Source: Cordylochernes scorpioides (taxonomy: Eukaryota; Arthropoda; Arachnida; Pseudoscorpiones; Chernetidae). From it: a stretch of 64,000 nt of DNA. Positions within the stretch are counted from its first letter, which is position 1. Each line of letters begins with the position of its first letter. The notes beneath the pieces were generated by a model that did no database searches, had not been told where the DNA came from, and saw only the letters and a program-made list of their open reading frames with translations. Both the position numbers and the translations under genes were made by a program. Below, one piece after another: positions 61,755 through 64,000 of the stretch. The stretch lies in assembly GCA_030710605.1 (NCBI GenBank), contig CP092863.1, positions 138,044,994 through 138,108,993 of the forward strand, read 5' to 3'.

Positions 61755-62015
61755 ATGTACCAAATATCAGCTCAACTGTGGCGCTCAAGTGGCCAAAGTT
61801 GGAACTAAAATTGGCTTTGTAATATTTACGCCGTTTTTAATGTAAAATAAAAATAAAAACATTTTTGTAATTATATATATTTATATATATATGGTTATCA
61901 TTATCACACACGTGACCTATCTTTAAATGGGACCAAAAAATATATAAGGTAAATTTTAGTTCCCGATTCTGCCACTTGAACGCCACCGTCGAGCTGATAT
62001 TGGGTCCATAAAATT
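61755..62015. mobile_element. Palindromic element X, copy 3
   Basis: ACCAAATATCAGCTCAACTG and TTGAACGCCACCGTCGAGCT arms. With the linker (62016-62097) it is the reverse complement of the 59500-59850 arrangement; the rest of that composite lies beyond the Tc1 insertion at 63517-63640. Confidence 0.8.
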
Positions 62016-62097
62016 CAATTAATTAAGATTTTTTTCTTTCTAATTTTAAAATAATTTTAATCAATTCTATAGAGTGTTGTTGTATCTAATATATATA

Positions 62098-63516
62098 CAC
62101 TGCGTGACATTGAAAATGGAACACCAAGAAATAGTGGCCAGAAAATTATGCAAATTTCAGGGTAGACGCGCCTAACCGAGTTATGCAAATGATGTAAAAT
62201 GCGCAGCTCTCGTGCGCACATGGAGTAAGATATAAGGTAAGGAACTTGCAGAAAGGACAGTATTCGTGTCGTTATTTCTTCAAGGAAAATCATTGTAGAA
62301 ATTTTGTTCTTGTGTCAAAAGACACGTGTAATAACAGAGAATGCCAGGTCATCGTAAACGGAGGCAGTTCATGCAGACAGACACTTTTACGAGGGGCATG
62401 GTGATCGGACTGAAAAGGGCAGGTTGGTCCATACGTCAAATCGCAGCTGATACACACCTTGGTGCGTCCACGGTGCACCGACTGTGGAGAAGATGGTTGG
62501 AACAAGGAAATGTGGCAATTTATAGGAATGTCGGTGCAACCAGAGTGACGTCAGCACGTGTGGATCGGCGTATCCTTCGACAAGCAGTGGCGGCCCCACA
62601 AGCCACTTGTACCGCCATCCTGCAACATGTGCAAGACACCCTAGATCATTCCATCTCGACCAGAACCATTTCCCGTCGATTGGTTGCTAATGGCTTGCAC
62701 TCATGCCGTCCGCTAAGAAGACTGCCGTTGACCCCACCGAATAGGCGCCAACGTTTGGAATGGTGCCGGGCTAGATCGACGTGGATGACGGAATGGCACA
62801 GGGTCGTGTTCTCAGATGAGTCGCGTTTCTGCTTGTCCAGTGATAGTCGCCGTGTACGCGTGTGGCGTCGACGTGGAGAAAGGTCCAATCCGGCAGCAAT
62901 TGTGGAACGCCCCACCGTGCGACAACGTGGAATCATGGTTTGGGGCGCAATCGCGTATGATTCCAGGTCACCTTTACTTCGTATTCAGGGCACTATGACG
63001 GCCCAACGATACGTTGATGATGTGCTGCGACCGGTGACATTCCCCTACCTTCAGGGGGTACCCAGTGCCCTTTATCAGCAGGATAACGCCCGACCGCACA
63101 CTGCTCGCATTAGCCAACAAGCTCTGCAAGATGTACAGATGCTTCCCTGGCTACCGTACTCTCCTGATCTCTCACCAATCGAGCACATCTGGGACATCAT
63201 TGGACGCCGTTTGCATGCCTTGCCACAGCCGCGTTCAGAAGACGAACTGTGGCAAATGGTTGAGAGGGAATGGAGAGCCATCCCTCAGGACGCCATCCGT
63301 ACTCTGATTGACTCTCTACCTAGACGTGTTGCTGCGTGCATCGCCGTCCGCGGTGGTCCTACTTGCTACTAAGCCGACGCCGTTCTCGCTCTGTATTATG
63401 ACTATCATTTTGAAATAAAGATCACTTATTGTTCGTCCCTGTCTCTCTCTGTCTGCCGAGTTTCATCACTTTCTGGCCACTATTTCTTGGTGTTCCATTT
63501 TCAATGTCACGCAGTG
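62098..63516 (+). mobile_element. Complete Tc1-like transposon, 1419 bp, identical TIRs
   Basis: A 47-bp TIR starting CACTGCGTGACATTGAAAAT is identical at both ends (62098-62144 and 63470-63516 mirrored), with TA on each side. An intact transposase and an AATAAAG signal (63413) are inside. It is inserted in a hammerhead/X composite. Identical ends and an open frame suggest recent movement. Confidence 0.96.
62341..63372 (+). CDS. Tc1-like transposase, intact (343 aa)
   Basis: DDE transposase with two N-terminal helix-turn-helix regions (residues about 15-50, TRGMVIGLKRAGWSIRQIAA; about 75-115) and catalytic D159 (VVFSDESRF), D248 (YQQDNARPHTA) and E281 (SPDLSPIEHIW); 32 residues separate D248 and E281. 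GIMVWGAIAYD and the C-terminal RRVAACIAVRGGPTCY are conserved with the 37990-39003 transposase, which is a clear but different subfamily member. Start: first ATG after the 5' TIR, with PGHRKRRQ. No stops, length normal. Acts in the nucleus on its own TIRs. Confidence 0.96.
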   Translation: MPGHRKRRQFMQTDTFTRGMVIGLKRAGWSIRQIAADTHLGASTVHRLWRRWLEQGNVAIYRNVGATRVTSARVDRRILRQAVAAPQATCTAILQHVQDTLDHSISTRTISRRLVANGLHSCRPLRRLPLTPPNRRQRLEWCRARSTWMTEWHRVVFSDESRFCLSSDSRRVRVWRRRGERSNPAAIVERPTVRQRGIMVWGAIAYDSRSPLLRIQGTMTAQRYVDDVLRPVTFPYLQGVPSALYQQDNARPHTARISQQALQDVQMLPWLPYSPDLSPIEHIWDIIGRRLHALPQPRSEDELWQMVEREWRAIPQDAIRTLIDSLPRRVAACIAVRGGPTCY

Positions 63517-63535
63517 TATATATATTTCAATATAT

Positions 63536-63640
63536 ATGTACCAAAAGAGGCACCTCTCCCTTTAAAAATGCATTTTGTTTATCATTGGTAATATATAAAG
63601 AAGTCACAGCAGTATTGGAAAATACAGACAATGTTCTTTA
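63536..63640 (-). mobile_element. Hammerhead-bearing element, end fragment
   Basis: GTACCAAAAGAGGCACCTCT and CCCTTTAAAAATGCATTTTG mirror the right end of 59270-59500. The part with the core is missing. Confidence 0.65.
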
Positions 63641-63649
63641 TGTAATGTT

Positions 63650-63777
63650 TTTTTATTATCCATAGTACACATGGTACATGCCATGATAATCGTGGTGGGA
63701 ATTAGTTAGCGACTGCTTTTACAGTAAATATACCACATATCTTACACATAAAGACACCATTTCGACTTTTGCAATTA
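63650..63777 (-). mobile_element. SINE fragment cut by a MITE D
   Basis: TACACATGGTACATGCCATG, TTAGCGACTGCTTTTACAGT and TTCGACTTTTGCAATTA are SINE body on the minus strand; MITE D begins at the TA. Confidence 0.7.
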
Positions 63778-63935
63778 CACTCATGAACAAAACTTAAGGA
63801 AGTTGTATCTTTTAGCATGTATATCGGGATTCAGACTATAACTCTGAAAGATATTACAGTGACCTTTATTGAAAACACACTAGATAACCAAGTGTGAACA
63901 AAATTGCTTCTGTTTTTTTTTTCTAAAAAACATAT
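63778..63935. mobile_element. MITE family D, truncated by a Helitron-like end
   Basis: CACTCATGAACAAAACTTAA at the left and one long-type unit; the right terminus is lost at 63935. Confidence 0.78.
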
Positions 63936-64000
63936 TCTATATACAGTTACGAGCGTCATTCTTCATCTCCTAATCAACTCTGTCACCGTTTGCTTTTTTT
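63936..64000 (+). mobile_element. 5' end of a Helitron-like element, continuing past the window
   Basis: TCTATATACAGTTACGAGCG, TCATTCTTCATCTCCTAATC and AACTCTGTCACCGTTTGC match the 5' ends (minus strand) of 17977-18377 and 30109-30524. Confidence 0.7.

Overview
The window looks like a gene-poor, AT-rich stretch of an animal nuclear genome, most likely an invertebrate. I base this on the mix of repeats: copia LTR element, non-LTR retrotransposons of Jockey/R1-like type, Tc1-like transposons, rolling-circle (Helitron-like) elements, a tRNA-derived SINE, U6 snRNA copies, eukaryotic tRNA-Gly genes, TA-duplicating MITEs, foldback elements and minisatellites. I cannot name the species. I see no operons, no bacterial genes and no confident multi-exon host gene.

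Layout. 1-1.8 kb: decayed LINE pieces and a Helitron-like element. 2.1-8.8 kb: two minisatellites, the second split by a complete but RT-deleted copia element (4901-8463). 8.9-11.3 kb: MITEs with iterated ends. 11.7-13.7 kb: 32-bp GC-rich minisatellite. 14.4-16.4 kb: two foldback elements, one carrying a tRNA-like gene. 16.5-18.4 kb: Helitron-like elements and a hammerhead-ribozyme (HHR) element. 18.9-23.4 kb: MITEs, minisatellites, a tRNA-Gly, a SINE and tandem LINE tails. 23.5-25.7 kb: three more HHR units, one intact. 26-37 kb: SINEs, LINE fragments with target-site duplications (TSDs), Helitron-like elements, inverted-pair elements and a tandem U6 snRNA array (36309-36676). 37.8-40.2 kb: a Tc1-like transposon interrupted by a Helitron-like element that carries tRNA-Gly. 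40.2-43.6 kb: a terminal-inverted-repeat (TIR) element, a third intact HHR and another Helitron-like element. 43.9-45.5 kb: an intact ORF1-only LINE with a TSD. 46.2-47.8 kb: a dead LINE reverse transcriptase. 49-57 kb: more inverted-pair elements, SINEs and LINE fragments. 57.5-64 kb: HHR plus palindrome composites, an internally deleted LINE, and an intact Tc1-like transposon with identical 47-bp TIRs.

The most interesting system is a set of small non-autonomous elements carrying very short hammerhead ribozymes. Three copies (17168-17210, 25475-25518, 41982-42023) have every catalytic core base, perfect stems I and II and a stem III of only 2-3 bp closed by a 2-nt loop that is palindromic. 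That is the form described for Penelope-associated hammerheads that cleave as dimers. Several decayed copies and an inverted-unit architecture shared by two loci surround them. A second family carries a circularly permuted hammerhead-like motif with a covarying stem. Other highlights are the U6 array, a Helitron-like element with tRNA-Gly, an ORF1-only LINE, an internally deleted LINE and an in-frame RT-deleted copia primed by an initiator-tRNA half molecule.

Limits: all family names come from reading motifs by eye. Ends of decayed repeats are approximate, and no database search was possible.
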